Part shown: in pieces, positions 8,273 through 17,407 of the stretch
Numbering within the stretch: the stretch's first letter is position 1
How the letters are laid out: each line of letters opens with the position of its first letter
Assembly: GCA_019240475.1 (NCBI GenBank)
Contig: JAFAYI010000024.1
Span: 62,001-126,000 of the forward strand
DNA from: Acidobacteriaceae bacterium
Lineage (GTDB): Bacteria > Acidobacteriota > Terriglobia > Bryobacterales > Bryobacteraceae
Reading direction: 5' to 3'
Length of the DNA: 64,000 nucleotides
Notes under the pieces: model-generated
Database searches by the model: none
Seen by the model: the letters and a program-made list of their open reading frames with translations, nothing else
What the model was told of the DNA's origin: nothing
Translations under genes and position numbers: made by a program

Positions 8273-10005
8273 TTGCGCAGCAGTAATCCGCTTGGGTCCT
8301 GCGGCGGCGGCAGTTCGCCCATCACAAACTTGCCGTCGAGAATGACCGCCGCAACCTTGGTATCGGCTATCTTCACCGGATCGATCGAGAATATATCGTC
8401 GGAAAGCACAATCAAGTCCGCCAACTTGCCCGGCTCAATCGATCCCTTGATCTTATCCTCGAAACTCGCGTACGCCGAGCCCATCGTATAAGCCCGCACA
8501 GCTTCTTCAACCGTTATCTTCTGCTCCGGAACCCAGCCATCCGGATGTTTCCCATCGAGCGTCCGGCGAGTCACAGCCGCATAAATGCCCATCAGTGGAC
8601 TCATGGGAGCGACTGGCCAGTCGGACCCAAACGCCAGGCTCGCCCCCGAATCGAGCAGCGAACGGAATGCATATGTCGTCTTCGCCCGCTCCGGCCCGAT
8701 TCGCTTTTCCGCCCAGCGCCCATCGTCGATGCAATGGTAAGGCTGCATCGACGGAATCACATGCAATCGCGCGAAGCGCGGGATGTCGGCTGCCGTCAGA
8801 TGCTGCGCATGCTCGATCCGCCAGCGCCGGTCGCGCGGCCCGTGTTCGCGAGCGACAGCCTCGTACATTCCTAGAATGATATCGTTCGCTCTGTCTCCGA
8901 TCGCGTGAATGGCGATCTGCAGTCCCGCCGCGTCCGCCCCTTCGATATTTTTCGCCATCTTTTCCGGATTCGCCAACTCGGCGCTCGTGATGCCGCTCGT
9001 CCCCGGAGAGTCCAGGTAGGGCTGAAAGAGCAACGCCGTCGTCGAGCCGAGCGAACCGTCCGCGAATCCTTTCACCCCGCCGATATGCAGATGCTCGTTT
9101 CCGAAGTCCGCCAGCAGCCCAACATCCGCAAGCCGCTCCCAGGAGACCAGCGGCTGATGCCCCGAGATGCGTACGTGCAATTCACCGGCGCGCAGCATCG
9201 TTTGATAAGCCCGAAAAATATCCGGCGCCGCCGACATGTCTTGCACGCTGGTCACGCCCGCGCGATTCGCGTAATCCTCCGCGGCCCTTATTGCCACCCG
9301 TATCTGTTTCTGGTTCGGCGCCGGGATGATCCTTTCCACTAGGCCTTGCGCCGCATCCTTCAGAATCCCGGTCGGCTCTCCGGAAGCGTCCCGTACGATC
9401 ACTCCGCCCGGCACATCCTTCGTGTTCCTATCTACACTCGCGAGTTTCAGCGCCAAGGAATTCGCAAGGCCCATGTGGCCGTCCAACCGGCTCACGAACA
9501 CCGGCCAATCCTTCGTCACAGGATCGATCAGTTGCCGCGCAGGCAACCTGGCCGGCGACCAGTTCTCGTGATCCCATTCGCCTCCCGTGATCCACTCGCC
9601 TTTCGGAAGCTGCCGGGCGAAGGAGCCCAGCGTGTCGCGAAAATCCCGCTCGCTTTTCGAGTAGCGCAGTTGCGGCCCAGCCAGGTCGGCGCCCCCGGAA
9701 TAAAAATGCACATGGGCATCGTTGAATCCCGGCAGCACGCGCCTGCCTTTCAGATCCAGGACCCGAGTGCTGGCTTGCTTGAGATCGAGAATCTCCCGGT
9801 CGCTTCCCACCGCCGCGATCCGATTGCCCTCGATCGCAACCGCCTCCGCTTCCTTTTGCTGCGGATTGACGGTCCAGATTTTTCCATGGACCAGGATCAG
9901 CGTGATCGACGGCGCGGCCGCCGATGCCAGTCCCGTGCACAGAAGGACCGCGCACGCGCGCGACACGCGCCGGATCGCCGCGCTTAGGCCAGCGCGTCCA
10001 CGCAT
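8269..10005 (-). CDS. Secreted amidohydrolase, YtcJ-like (amidohydrolase family 3)
   Basis: This 578-residue metal-dependent hydrolase has an N-terminal signal peptide (hydrophobic stretch about residues 15-30, ending ASAAA). The TIM-barrel metal motifs are present: GFNDAHVHF with His98 and His100, [17 protein letters not shown] and FGSDWPVAP. Related proteins act on amides and imides; the substrate here is unknown. The start overlaps the 3' end of murB by 22 bases on the same strand, suggesting co-transcription after murB without an obvious functional link. All metal ligands of the family seem intact, unlike the amidohydrolase-like gene at 51278. Confidence 0.88.
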   Translation of the reverse strand: MRGRAGLSAAIRRVSRACAVLLCTGLASAAAPSITLILVHGKIWTVNPQQKEAEAVAIEGNRIAAVGSDREILDLKQASTRVLDLKGRRVLPGFNDAHVHFYSGGADLAGPQLRYSKSERDFRDTLGSFARQLPKGEWITGGEWDHENWSPARLPARQLIDPVTKDWPVFVSRLDGHMGLANSLALKLASVDRNTKDVPGGVIVRDASGEPTGILKDAAQGLVERIIPAPNQKQIRVAIRAAEDYANRAGVTSVQDMSAAPDIFRAYQTMLRAGELHVRISGHQPLVSWERLADVGLLADFGNEHLHIGGVKGFADGSLGSTTALLFQPYLDSPGTSGITSAELANPEKMAKNIEGADAAGLQIAIHAIGDRANDIILGMYEAVAREHGPRDRRWRIEHAQHLTAADIPRFARLHVIPSMQPYHCIDDGRWAEKRIGPERAKTTYAFRSLLDSGASLAFGSDWPVAPMSPLMGIYAAVTRRTLDGKHPDGWVPEQKITVEEAVRAYTMGSAYASFEDKIKGSIEPGKLADLIVLSDDIFSIDPVKIADTKVAAVILDGKFVMGELPPPQDPSGLLLRN

Positions 10006-11021
10006 TCGAAGCCTACGTATTGGACTTCTTCTTCGAGCTCGATCTGAAACATATCGCGCACGCGTTGTTTGAGTTCGCCGATCACGCTGGTCAAGTCCGA
10101 CGCCTTCCCTGCCCCATCGTTATAGATTAAGTTCGCATGATACGAAGCCACCTGGATATCGCCTCGCCGCATGCCTTTCGCTCCAGCCTGTTCCAGGAAC
10201 CACGCCGACGGCACTTTGCCTTCGCGCACGGCGCTCGGAGGCGTCAGGGCCTGCGCGCGCGCGGGCATCTCCGCGAACAGAAGGTTTTTGAATATGCTGC
10301 CCGCGCATTTCATCGTAGGTGGATACTTGGCGTCTCTGATGGTTCGGATTCCTTCCGCCGTCTTCCGAAGGCGCGCGCTATCGCCTTCCTGAAACCGCAG
10401 CTCGGCCGAAAGAATCACCCAGTCCTTTCGCTCTTTGAACACGCTGTCCCGATAGCGAAAACGGCACTGCGCGTTATCGAACGCCAACAGCGATTCTCCA
10501 TCGGTCGCGTGCACGCGCTCCACCAGTTCCTGGATCGAATGCCCATACGCGCCCGCATTACCGTAAACCGCGCCGCCCAAATATCCGGGAATGCCGGTCA
10601 TCGTCTGCAACCCTTCCAGCCCGCTCGCGACGGATTCATCCACTACACTCTGCAGAACCGCGCCGGACTCCACATGCAGCGCCACACCCTCCCGCCGAAT
10701 CCGCGACCCCGAATACCGCAGCACCAATCCGTCGAATCCAGCGTCGGAAATTACCAGGTTCGTTCCGCCTCCTATAATCATCCGTGGCAGCGCCAGGCCC
10801 TTTGCAACCCGTAGCGCCTCCCGAAACGCCCCGGCATCTGCTGTATCGCAGAACAGCGCGGCCGGCCCGCCAATCTGGAAGCGAGTATGCGGTGCAAGCT
10901 GCTCGCCGGGAAGAACGGTCAAATTCGGAATCGCGCTCAATCGCTTTCCGGCCGCTGAACTCACGGGCATCGTCATGATTATAGGGTGCGTCATCGAGCG
11001 CCAAGTTCTGAGTCCCCGCAA
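9984..11021 (-). CDS. murB: UDP-N-acetylenolpyruvoylglucosamine reductase (MurB)
   Basis: MurB is the cytoplasmic FAD enzyme that makes UDP-MurNAc for peptidoglycan. The FAD-binding motifs RFQIGGPA and [10 protein letters not shown], the [21 protein letters not shown] block, the proton-donor serine in YRDSVF, and a C-terminal glutamate in EEEVQYVGF are all visible. The start is not settled. TTG 11021 has an ideal GGAGGTGA site eight bases upstream. A TATAAT box at 10978-10983 just before ATG 10976 could instead drive a leaderless shorter form. The frame is also open to ATG 11042. The divergent membrane protein gene begins at 11069. Confidence 0.93.
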   Translation of the reverse strand: MRGLRTWRSMTHPIIMTMPVSSAAGKRLSAIPNLTVLPGEQLAPHTRFQIGGPAALFCDTADAGAFREALRVAKGLALPRMIIGGGTNLVISDAGFDGLVLRYSGSRIRREGVALHVESGAVLQSVVDESVASGLEGLQTMTGIPGYLGGAVYGNAGAYGHSIQELVERVHATDGESLLAFDNAQCRFRYRDSVFKERKDWVILSAELRFQEGDSARLRKTAEGIRTIRDAKYPPTMKCAGSIFKNLLFAEMPARAQALTPPSAVREGKVPSAWFLEQAGAKGMRRGDIQVASYHANLIYNDGAGKASDLTSVIGELKQRVRDMFQIELEEEVQYVGFECVDALA

Positions 11022-11068
11022 CCCGGCAATCACCTCCGACATCGTATCTAATAGGAAGAGAACCCAAA

Positions 11069-11779
11069 ATGTTGGAATATCAGCAGCAGCCGTCCCCTTG
11101 GGAGAAGCTGAGCGGCACTATTCCGCTCACCATCCAGGGCGCCGTCGTCATCAAACAGACCTATCTGTTGTTCGGTTTAGCAGTCTTCAGCGCCATGGCG
11201 GGCGGCTATATCGGCTCAACTTCCGAAACGCTCGCGCGCTTTTTTTCCACCTGGGTTGGCTGGATCGCTGCCTTGCTGCTGCTCAATATAGTCCCGCGCG
11301 TTGCTATCGCTGTCCGCCACAACCACCAACTCGGAGTAGCCACTCTTGTGCTTGATGGTTTCGTCTCCGGCATCGCGCTTTCGCCGCTGCTCTGGATCGC
11401 TCGGCTTTACGCGCCGTCCCTGATTTTCGCAGCCCTTGTCATCACCGCCTGCGTCTTCGTCGGCGTCACGGTCTACGTGCTCAGCGCCAAGCGCGCCTTT
11501 TCCGCCCCGCGCGGCCTCATGGCCGGCCTGTTCTTCTCGATTATCGGGGCCGTCGTATTGAACAGCTTTCTGCAAATCGGCGTCGCCGGCATTCTCATCG
11601 CTGTCGCAATCGGCGCGCTCGGCGTATTTACTTTGGTCTATGCCACCAGCGGCGTTCTGCGATCTCCCGGCGCGGATAGCCCCATCCCCGGCGCATTGAT
11701 GCTCTTCGCCGGCGTTTTCAATGTCTTCGTCGCGACCCTTAATATATTGCTGCGGATACTCAACGGCGGCCGCCGCTGA
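11069..11779 (+). CDS. Bax inhibitor-1 / YccA-like integral membrane protein
   Basis: This 236-residue polytopic membrane protein has seven hydrophobic segments and the BI-1 family look: an N-terminal cytoplasmic tail, the segment KQTYLLFGLAVFSAMAGGYIG, and the ending FNVFVATLNILLRILNGGRR. Bacterial relatives are proposed to act as calcium-leak channels or as regulators of the membrane protease FtsH. Nothing here decides between them. It is divergent from murB and its last 20 bases overlap the convergent ECF sigma gene. Confidence 0.82.
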   Translation: MLEYQQQPSPWEKLSGTIPLTIQGAVVIKQTYLLFGLAVFSAMAGGYIGSTSETLARFFSTWVGWIAALLLLNIVPRVAIAVRHNHQLGVATLVLDGFVSGIALSPLLWIARLYAPSLIFAALVITACVFVGVTVYVLSAKRAFSAPRGLMAGLFFSIIGAVVLNSFLQIGVAGILIAVAIGALGVFTLVYATSGVLRSPGADSPIPGALMLFAGVFNVFVATLNILLRILNGGRR

Positions 11780-13010
11780 CCTCTCCCAGGCGCCGCTCCA
11801 AGAATCGTCGCTCGCTCTCGTTCGCGGCAAGCTCCAGAGCTCGCCTGTAGCTTGCTGCGGCTTGCTCGAACGCGCCCATGCGCCGCAGCATATCTGCTCG
11901 GGTCGCATGGAACAGATGATACTCATTCAACTCACCCTCCTTCGCTAGCGATTCGAGCAGCGCGAGAGCCGGTTCCACTCCCTTCGCCATGGCCATCGCC
12001 ACGGCGCGATTCAGCGACACCACCGGCGAGGGCTGTATCTGTTCCAATGCATCGTACAAGCTCAATATCTGCGCCCAATCCGTATCTTCGGCGCGCGCCG
12101 CGCCGCAATGGAGCGCCGCAATGGCGGCCTGTATCGCGAACGCATTCGGCCCCGCGCGTAGCGCTTCTTCCACTAGCGGCAGCGCTTCTTCGATCTGCTC
12201 TCGATTGAAACGGCTGCGATCCTGCTCTTCCAGCAAAACGATGTCTCCGCCTTCGTTCATGCGCGCCTCGCGCCTTGCATCGTGCAGCAGCATGAGCGCC
12301 AGCAGCGCCGTAGCCGAAGCCGGAGGCGGCCTCAACAACGTCCTCAGCAGCCGCCCCAGGCGAATGGCTTCCGAGCACAGGTCGGTTCGCACCAGCGGGC
12401 CGCCCCGCGTCGGCGCATAGCCTTCATTGAAGATCAAATACACCACCGCCAGCACAGCCTCCAGCCGCTCTGGCATCTCCTCCACCCCCGGAACCTTGTA
12501 TGGAATCCCCGCGTCCCGAATCTTTCGCTTGGCCCGGACCAGCCGCTGCGCCATGCTTGCCGGCGCCAGCAAGAACGCCCGCGCGATCTCGTCCGTCTCG
12601 AGGCCGCCCAGAGTTCGAAGCGTAAGCGCCACCTGCGCATCGAGCGCCAACGCAGGGTGACAGCAAGTGAAGATCATCCTCAGCCGATCGTCCTGAATCC
12701 CGGGTCCCTCGTATTCGACAGCCGCAATCGATTCGCTCGGATCGAGCATGCGCGCCGACGCGGCAAAGCGCGCTCTCCGTCGGATTCGATCGATCGCCTT
12801 GTGTCTCGCCGTCTGAACGATCCAGGCTCGCGGGTATTCGGGTATCCCCCTGCTCCGCCATTGATCGACCGCCGCTGCGAAAGCCTCCTGTACCGCCTCC
12901 TCCGCCAGATCGAAATCGTTGCAGATCCGAATTAGTGTCGCGAGAATGGTCGACCAGTCGGATCGATACACCTCCTCCACAACCCGGTCGGAATTTCGGT
13001 CCATGCCCAC
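11760..13010 (-). CDS. ECF42-type RNA polymerase sigma factor with C-terminal helical extension
   Basis: This 416-residue sigma factor is about twice the length of a usual ECF. Region 2 (YRSDWSTILATLIRI, DFDLAEEAVQEAFAAA, and PRAWIVQTARHKAIDRIRR) and region 4 (TLGGLETDEIARAFLLAP) occupy the first 190 residues. A DUF6596/TPR-like helical extension follows (LYDALEQIQPSPVVSLNRAVA). That architecture and the divergent neighbour encoding a DGPF-domain protein are the hallmarks of the ECF42 group. In that group the extension is thought to replace an anti-sigma factor in controlling activity. It probably directs transcription of the DGPF gene. No anti-sigma gene is nearby. Confidence 0.9.
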   Translation of the reverse strand: MGMDRNSDRVVEEVYRSDWSTILATLIRICNDFDLAEEAVQEAFAAAVDQWRSRGIPEYPRAWIVQTARHKAIDRIRRRARFAASARMLDPSESIAAVEYEGPGIQDDRLRMIFTCCHPALALDAQVALTLRTLGGLETDEIARAFLLAPASMAQRLVRAKRKIRDAGIPYKVPGVEEMPERLEAVLAVVYLIFNEGYAPTRGGPLVRTDLCSEAIRLGRLLRTLLRPPPASATALLALMLLHDARREARMNEGGDIVLLEEQDRSRFNREQIEEALPLVEEALRAGPNAFAIQAAIAALHCGAARAEDTDWAQILSLYDALEQIQPSPVVSLNRAVAMAMAKGVEPALALLESLAKEGELNEYHLFHATRADMLRRMGAFEQAAASYRRALELAANESERRFLERRLGEVSGGRR

Positions 13011-13037
13011 CTAATATTTTGCGATGCTGGTAAAGCA

Positions 13038-13427
13038 ATGAGATATATGCTGCTGGTCTATGTGGATGAGAACGCCCTCACGGCTACCGAGCGCGCCGAA
13101 TGCTACCGCGAGTCCACGCACTTGGCCCACGACCTCAAAGCAACCGGCAACTTCCTTTCAACCGCCCCGTTGCATTCCGTCTCGACCGCCACGTGCGTGC
13201 GCGTGCGCGATGGAAAGAAGCTCGTCACAGACGGTCCCTTTGCGGAAACGCGTGAGCAGCTCGGCGGTTTTTATATGATCGAGGCCAAAGACCTGGATGA
13301 AGCGCTCGCGATCGCCTCTCGCATTCCCGGCGGCCGCAAGGGTACTATCGAAGTTCGACCCGTTGTAGAAGTAGAAGGCCTACCTGAAGGTCCCGCTGGG
13401 CGGCAGGTCGCGGGCTCGGCGCGTTGA
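13038..13427 (+). CDS. YCII/DGPF-domain protein, partner of the ECF42 sigma factor
   Basis: This 129-residue protein of the YCII-related family has the signature VTDGPFAETREQLGGFYMIEA around residues 60-80. Proteins of this group are the usual co-encoded partners and targets of ECF42 sigma factors; their biochemical role is not established. It is divergent from the sigma gene with only 27 bases between the start codons, so the promoters must overlap the two coding regions or this gap. The ferredoxin-like alpha/beta fold is inferred from family membership. Confidence 0.88.
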   Translation: MRYMLLVYVDENALTATERAECYRESTHLAHDLKATGNFLSTAPLHSVSTATCVRVRDGKKLVTDGPFAETREQLGGFYMIEAKDLDEALAIASRIPGGRKGTIEVRPVVEVEGLPEGPAGRQVAGSAR

Positions 13428-13479
13428 CCCGCCGCCAGGCCGGCGTCGATGTAGCGAATCCAGTTGCGCGGCAGCCCGC

Positions 13480-13647
13480 TTAGTCGTTGCAGTGATGCAA
13501 GCAGCTTTCGAGCGTGGTCTGGCACCCCTCGATCGTCGACACCTGCGGGGCCGTCGAACCAAACGCCCGCTCATCCAGATCGCGAATCGATATTTTCTTC
13601 AGCTTTAACGGCTCTTTATCGTTCTTTTCCACTCTGGTTTCCTGCAT
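13480..13647 (-). CDS. Small RiPP-like precursor peptide (lanthipeptide-like)
   Basis: This gene encodes 55 codons, too short for most gene finders. A strong AGGAG lies five bases before the ATG, and a consensus-like promoter lies upstream (TTGACT, 17-bp spacer, TAGGAT). The N-terminal part is charged and contains LKLKKISIRDLDE at 14-26, the style of class I lanthipeptide leaders. It is followed by IEG at 39-41. The C-terminal stretch CQTTLESCLHHCND has Cys42, Cys49 and Cys53 with Thr44, Thr45 and Ser48, a Ser/Thr/Cys-rich core. No LanB/LanC-type enzyme is in the window. The nearest candidate partner is the divergent radical SAM gene 136 bases away. Being a real gene is well supported; being a modified peptide is inference. 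Confidence 0.72.
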   Translation of the reverse strand: MQETRVEKNDKEPLKLKKISIRDLDERAFGSTAPQVSTIEGCQTTLESCLHHCND

Positions 13648-13684
13648 AAGGCTCCTTTTAATTTCCGAAATTCAGGACTTTTCA

Positions 13685-13713
13685 ATCCTAATCCTCGATC
13701 CTGTGCGAGTCAA
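13685..13713 (-). promoter_or_regulatory. Sigma-70-type promoter of the small peptide gene
   Basis: Reading the minus strand, TTGACT (13713-13708) and TAGGAT (13690-13685) are separated by exactly 17 bp. Transcription would start near 13678, giving a leader of about 31 bases that includes the AGGAG site before the ATG at 13647. Five of six bases match the -35 consensus and four of six the -10. Confidence 0.65.
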
Positions 13714-13760
13714 TCCACCTCTTTCCATTAACGCCGCAGGTTCCACTTGTCAGAACCATA

Positions 13761-13779
13761 TACTTTGTTGTACAAAGTA
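13761..13779. promoter_or_regulatory. Perfect inverted repeat, likely operator of the radical SAM gene
   Basis: TACTTTGT and ACAAAGTA form perfect 8-base arms around TGT. The left arm overlaps a TATACT -10-like box (13759-13764), and the right arm ends four bases before the proposed ATG at 13784. This placement is that of a repressor operator. A PadR- or GntR-like dimer is a guess; no regulator gene is adjacent. Confidence 0.6.
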
Positions 13780-13783
13780 GTAA

Positions 13784-15298
13784 ATGCCTTCTGCCCCTCG
13801 CCTTTGGCTTCCTCGCGAAATGGCCGACCCGCCGCGCCTCTCCTCCCGTGCGCCCGTTCCCATCGAGCCACGCTACGCTCTCTTGATTAATCCGTTCTAT
13901 GCCAAGGACCCAAACGCCAGTTTCGGCAAGCACGTCCTCACTCCCTCGCTGGCGTTGACCAGCATAGCCGCCGCAACTCCGCCCTCCTGGCGCGTCGAAT
14001 ATTGGGACGAAAATCTGCTGCACGGCGCCCCGCCTTCCGATCCTATGCCCCAAGTGGTCGGCATAACCGTTCACCTCACGTTCGCCCGGCGCGCCTACGA
14101 ACTCGCGAGTTGGTTTCGCTCTCGCGGCAGCAAGGTCGTCCTAGGAGGCTTGCACGTGCTCTCCTGCCCGGACGAATGCGCTCCCCACGCCGATGCGCTG
14201 GCCCTCGGAGATGGCGTCCAGCTCTGGCCCCGCATCCTCTCCGACATCGAAGCCGGCGCCCTCCAGCCGCGCTACCAGGCGACATATGAAACCGACTACG
14301 CCCAAGACCCGGCGCCCCGCCGCTCTCTGCTGCCCCGCCGCAGCTTTCTCACCACCACCAGCCTGATCGCCACCCGCGGTTGCCACAATCGGTGCAATTT
14401 CTGCTATCTGGCAACCGACGGCCTGCGCATGCCGTACCGCGTTCGCGAGCCTCGCCAGGTCGCAGCCGAATTCGAAGCGAACGGGAATCCCTATGCCGTC
14501 TTCATCGACAACAACCTGGGCTCGCGCCGCGAGTATCTCCGCTCGCTCTGCGCAGCCCTCCGCCCGCTCGAAAAGATCTGGAGCGCCGCCGTCACTATCG
14601 ACGTCACCGACGACCCTTCGCTCGTCCGCGATATGGCCCTCGCCGGCTGCACAGGAGTGTTCATCGGCTTCGAATCGTTAAGCGACCAGAATCTTCTCAA
14701 CTCGCACAAGAAGACTCCCAAATCCGCCGACTACTCCCGCCGCGTCCGAATCCTTCACGACCACGGAATACAGGTCAACGGCTCCTTCGTGCTCGGCTTC
14801 GATTGCGACCGCCCCGACGTCTTCGCGCGCACCGCCGAATGGGTCGAGGAAAACCGGCTCGAATGCGCCACCTTCCATATCCTGACGCCCTATCCCGCTA
14901 CCCCGCTTTTCCGGCAAATGGAGGCCGAGCAGCGGCTCCTGCATCGCGACTGGTCCTTGTATGACACGGCGCACGCTGTCTTCCACCCCAAGCACATGAG
15001 CCCCGAGCAGCTCGAACATGGCTACGCCTGGATGTACCGCCGCCTCTTCTCGCACGCCTCCATCTGGCGCCGCCGGCCGGAAGATTGGCGCTCGGTCCCG
15101 CCTTACTTGGCGATGTCGTACCTCTACAAGCGATCCAACCGGTTCTGGCGCCTGCTCATCAAACACGATCTGGTGCATACCGTCTGGCGACCGCTGGTCG
15201 AACTGACTCGCACCCGTCACGTGCGCTTCCGGCGCCAACTCGCCGCGCGTGCGTTAGCTTCGAATCCCGGAGTAAGCGTCATCTCGGCCGGCGTTTAG
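13784..15298 (+). CDS. B12-binding-domain radical SAM protein
   Basis: This 504-residue protein has an N-terminal cobalamin-binding-like domain (residues about 30-150, with GGLHVLSCPDEC and ALGDGVQLW). The radical SAM core starts ATRGCHNRCNFCYL, whose Cys200, Cys204 and Cys207 bind the 4Fe-4S cluster. GFESLS and the C-terminal PYPATPLFRQME patterns fit this large class, which methylates or rearranges unactivated carbons. The substrate cannot be read from sequence. It diverges from the small RiPP-like gene. The start is uncertain: ATG 13784 abuts the inverted repeat and has no clear ribosome site, and ATG 13820 is the alternative. Confidence 0.88.
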   Translation: MPSAPRLWLPREMADPPRLSSRAPVPIEPRYALLINPFYAKDPNASFGKHVLTPSLALTSIAAATPPSWRVEYWDENLLHGAPPSDPMPQVVGITVHLTFARRAYELASWFRSRGSKVVLGGLHVLSCPDECAPHADALALGDGVQLWPRILSDIEAGALQPRYQATYETDYAQDPAPRRSLLPRRSFLTTTSLIATRGCHNRCNFCYLATDGLRMPYRVREPRQVAAEFEANGNPYAVFIDNNLGSRREYLRSLCAALRPLEKIWSAAVTIDVTDDPSLVRDMALAGCTGVFIGFESLSDQNLLNSHKKTPKSADYSRRVRILHDHGIQVNGSFVLGFDCDRPDVFARTAEWVEENRLECATFHILTPYPATPLFRQMEAEQRLLHRDWSLYDTAHAVFHPKHMSPEQLEHGYAWMYRRLFSHASIWRRRPEDWRSVPPYLAMSYLYKRSNRFWRLLIKHDLVHTVWRPLVELTRTRHVRFRRQLAARALASNPGVSVISAGV

Positions 15299-15332
15299 AC
15301 CCGCACGCGTGCTATGCCTCACAACCAACTCT

Positions 15333-15419
15333 TGGTGCGGATGGGGAGACTTGAACTCCCACGCCCTTGCGAGCGCTGGAACCTAAATCCAGTGCGTCTG
15401 CCAATTCCGCCACATCCGC
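15333..15419 (-). tRNA. tRNA-Leu (anticodon UAG)
   Basis: This is an 87-base class II tRNA. The 5' arm GCGGATG (15419-15413) pairs with CATCCGC (15343-15337), followed by discriminator A and an encoded CCA at 15335-15333. The anticodon stem CTGGA/TCCAG encloses the loop TTTAGGT with anticodon TAG, reading CUA/CUG-type leucine codons. A long variable arm, typical of tRNA-Leu, is present. It lies 19 bases after the dsbD stop on the same strand, so it could be processed from that transcript. Confidence 0.96.
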
Positions 15420-15438
15420 ATGGGCCGGCCGATTCTCC

Positions 15439-17406
15439 TCAGCGTAGCATCGCGGTGGTATCCGCTTTCGCCCCCGGTTTCGTCGTCAGGAAAGCCAGAA
15501 ATTCCTGCGGATTCCGTGTCAGTTGTGGAAACGTCGCTGCCACGTTCTGCTCCGCATCCATCAGGGCATAAAACGGAATCGAGACCGTGCTGAACTTCCG
15601 GTCTTCAAGGTTCTGGTTCTTCTCCGATTCGGCGTCCGTCCCGTCCGTATAGAGGTCCACGACAATCAGATCCTTGAGCGCCGCTTGAATCTCCGGCCGC
15701 GGGAACATATTGGCCTTCATCCAATGGCAATTGGTGCACGCGTATCCGGTGAAGTTCACAAGCACTAACTTATTCTGCTGGCGCGCCGCCGCAAGCGCCG
15801 CGTCTAACTGATTCTTGAAGTAATTCGAAGGCGCCGCCTCCGAGGCCGCCGCTACAGCGCCAGTCGCTCCGCTCGCCGCTTCCGGTATGAACGCGTCCAA
15901 ATCGCCCAGGCGCCCGCCGAACAACCCCGGAACAAGGCTGATCGAGAAGATTAGAAACAGAGCGGCTATCAACGCTCGGCTCACGCCCAGCCGTTCTTCC
16001 CGTTGTATCCCTTCCATGGGAAGCAATCCCAGCAAGTAGAAACCCGGCAAGGCGAATAACACGATCCACGCCGCTAGAAACCGTTCGCGAGTCAGCCAGT
16101 GCGCCTGCAGCACCTGATCCACGTTGCTCAGATACTTCAACATGACCGCCAGCACAATAAAGCCGAGCACAACCTTCACTCGCACCATCCAGCCTCCGCT
16201 GCGCGGCAGCTTCTTTAAGTAAGAAGGAAATAGCGCGAGTAAGAAGAACGGCGCGGCCAGTCCCGTCGCAAACGCCAGCATGCCCAGAACCGGTTGCGCT
16301 CCCTTAGATTGGACCGAGGCAATCAGCAGCGGCCCGACAATCGGCCCGATGCAGGCAAACGACGTCAGCGAAAACGTCAGTCCCATCAGCAGCGTTCCCG
16401 CATAACCACCGCCTTGCGATGCTCGATCCAGCTTGGTCAGCAGCCCCGAAGGCAGCCGCAGTTCGAATGCGCCGAGCAAGCTCAGGCCGAAGACGAAGAA
16501 CACAACCGCAATGAAGCCGTTAATCCACGGGCTCGATCCCAGTTGCACTACTCCGAAAGGTCCCGCTATCGCCGTAACCAAAAAGCCCAACCCCGTAAAG
16601 AGAACCACGATCCCAGCGCAGAAAACCAGCGCCTGCGCCCATCCAGCTTGCTTCCGTTCGCCCCCGGCGGCGCTCTGGTTCAGGAAAAAAGACACCGTGA
16701 TCGGAATCATCGGAAACACGCACGGAGTAAATAGCGCCGCTAATCCAAATCCGAACGCTGTTAGTAAGTAAGGGAGTAAGTCCTGCGAACCAGTGCCGTT
16801 CAAGGCCGCGCCTTTCGATCCTGCAGGCGACGGCGCTTTCGGTCCACCCGCCGCGCCGCTTACGGTCGCTCCCACCAACGCATATCCGGAAGGAATCGTG
16901 AAGTGAAAGGCTGGAGCCCCCGCTGCGAAGTGAACATCGGCGCCAACCGACTTCTTGACAGGCGGCAGGCATTTCACATCCGTACAGGCTTGATAACGCG
17001 CCGTCGCTTCAACATGACTTTCGCCTCCGGCCGATTTAACCGTCTTCGCTTCAATGATAAAGACGGCTTCATTCGAGTAAGTTTCAGTGTCAATCTGGAA
17101 ATTCGGATCTAACTTCCGGACCGGCTGCGGGCGATAAACCGAGTAACTGGCGATAGCGGGGTTATCTTCAAGCGTGATTTTCGTGATGTTCGGACCGCCC
17201 GGAGGCGTCGTAGGCGAGTATAGGTGCCATCCAGGCGGAATGGCTGCCTTTAGTTCGAAGTAGACTTTGTCGCCCGGCAGCATCTGGGATTGCCCGCCGG
17301 CCGGCGTCAACGTCCACTGCACCGGGTCCTCTCTGGCCGCCGGAACCAGCCGCGCTCCAAGCGCGGCCAGCGCGATCAGTACAAAGTAGCGGCGCAACCG
17401 GCCCAT
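15439..17406 (-). CDS. dsbD: Thiol:disulfide interchange protein DsbD
   Basis: DsbD carries electrons from cytoplasmic thioredoxin across the inner membrane to periplasmic reductases and cytochrome c maturation. The order is signal peptide, N-terminal alpha domain with the cysteine pair in YQACTDVKCLPP, an eight-helix membrane domain (LFTPCVFPMIPITVSFF and SFACIGPIVGPLL hold its two cysteines), and a C-terminal thioredoxin domain with CTNC (Cys557/Cys560). Start ATG 17406 is chosen because GGGGTGAT precedes it and it overlaps the end of plsX closely; the frame is open to 17451. Length is 655 residues. Confidence 0.93.
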   Translation of the reverse strand: MGRLRRYFVLIALAALGARLVPAAREDPVQWTLTPAGGQSQMLPGDKVYFELKAAIPPGWHLYSPTTPPGGPNITKITLEDNPAIASYSVYRPQPVRKLDPNFQIDTETYSNEAVFIIEAKTVKSAGGESHVEATARYQACTDVKCLPPVKKSVGADVHFAAGAPAFHFTIPSGYALVGATVSGAAGGPKAPSPAGSKGAALNGTGSQDLLPYLLTAFGFGLAALFTPCVFPMIPITVSFFLNQSAAGGERKQAGWAQALVFCAGIVVLFTGLGFLVTAIAGPFGVVQLGSSPWINGFIAVVFFVFGLSLLGAFELRLPSGLLTKLDRASQGGGYAGTLLMGLTFSLTSFACIGPIVGPLLIASVQSKGAQPVLGMLAFATGLAAPFFLLALFPSYLKKLPRSGGWMVRVKVVLGFIVLAVMLKYLSNVDQVLQAHWLTRERFLAAWIVLFALPGFYLLGLLPMEGIQREERLGVSRALIAALFLIFSISLVPGLFGGRLGDLDAFIPEAASGATGAVAAASEAAPSNYFKNQLDAALAAARQQNKLVLVNFTGYACTNCHWMKANMFPRPEIQAALKDLIVVDLYTDGTDAESEKNQNLEDRKFSTVSIPFYALMDAEQNVAATFPQLTRNPQEFLAFLTTKPGAKADTTAMLR

Positions 17407-17407
17407 A

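Noticed and set aside
13464..13780. Plus-strand ORFs between the DGPF gene and the radical SAM gene
   Set aside because: They have no ribosome sites or recognisable motifs and lie antisense to the well-supported small minus-strand gene.
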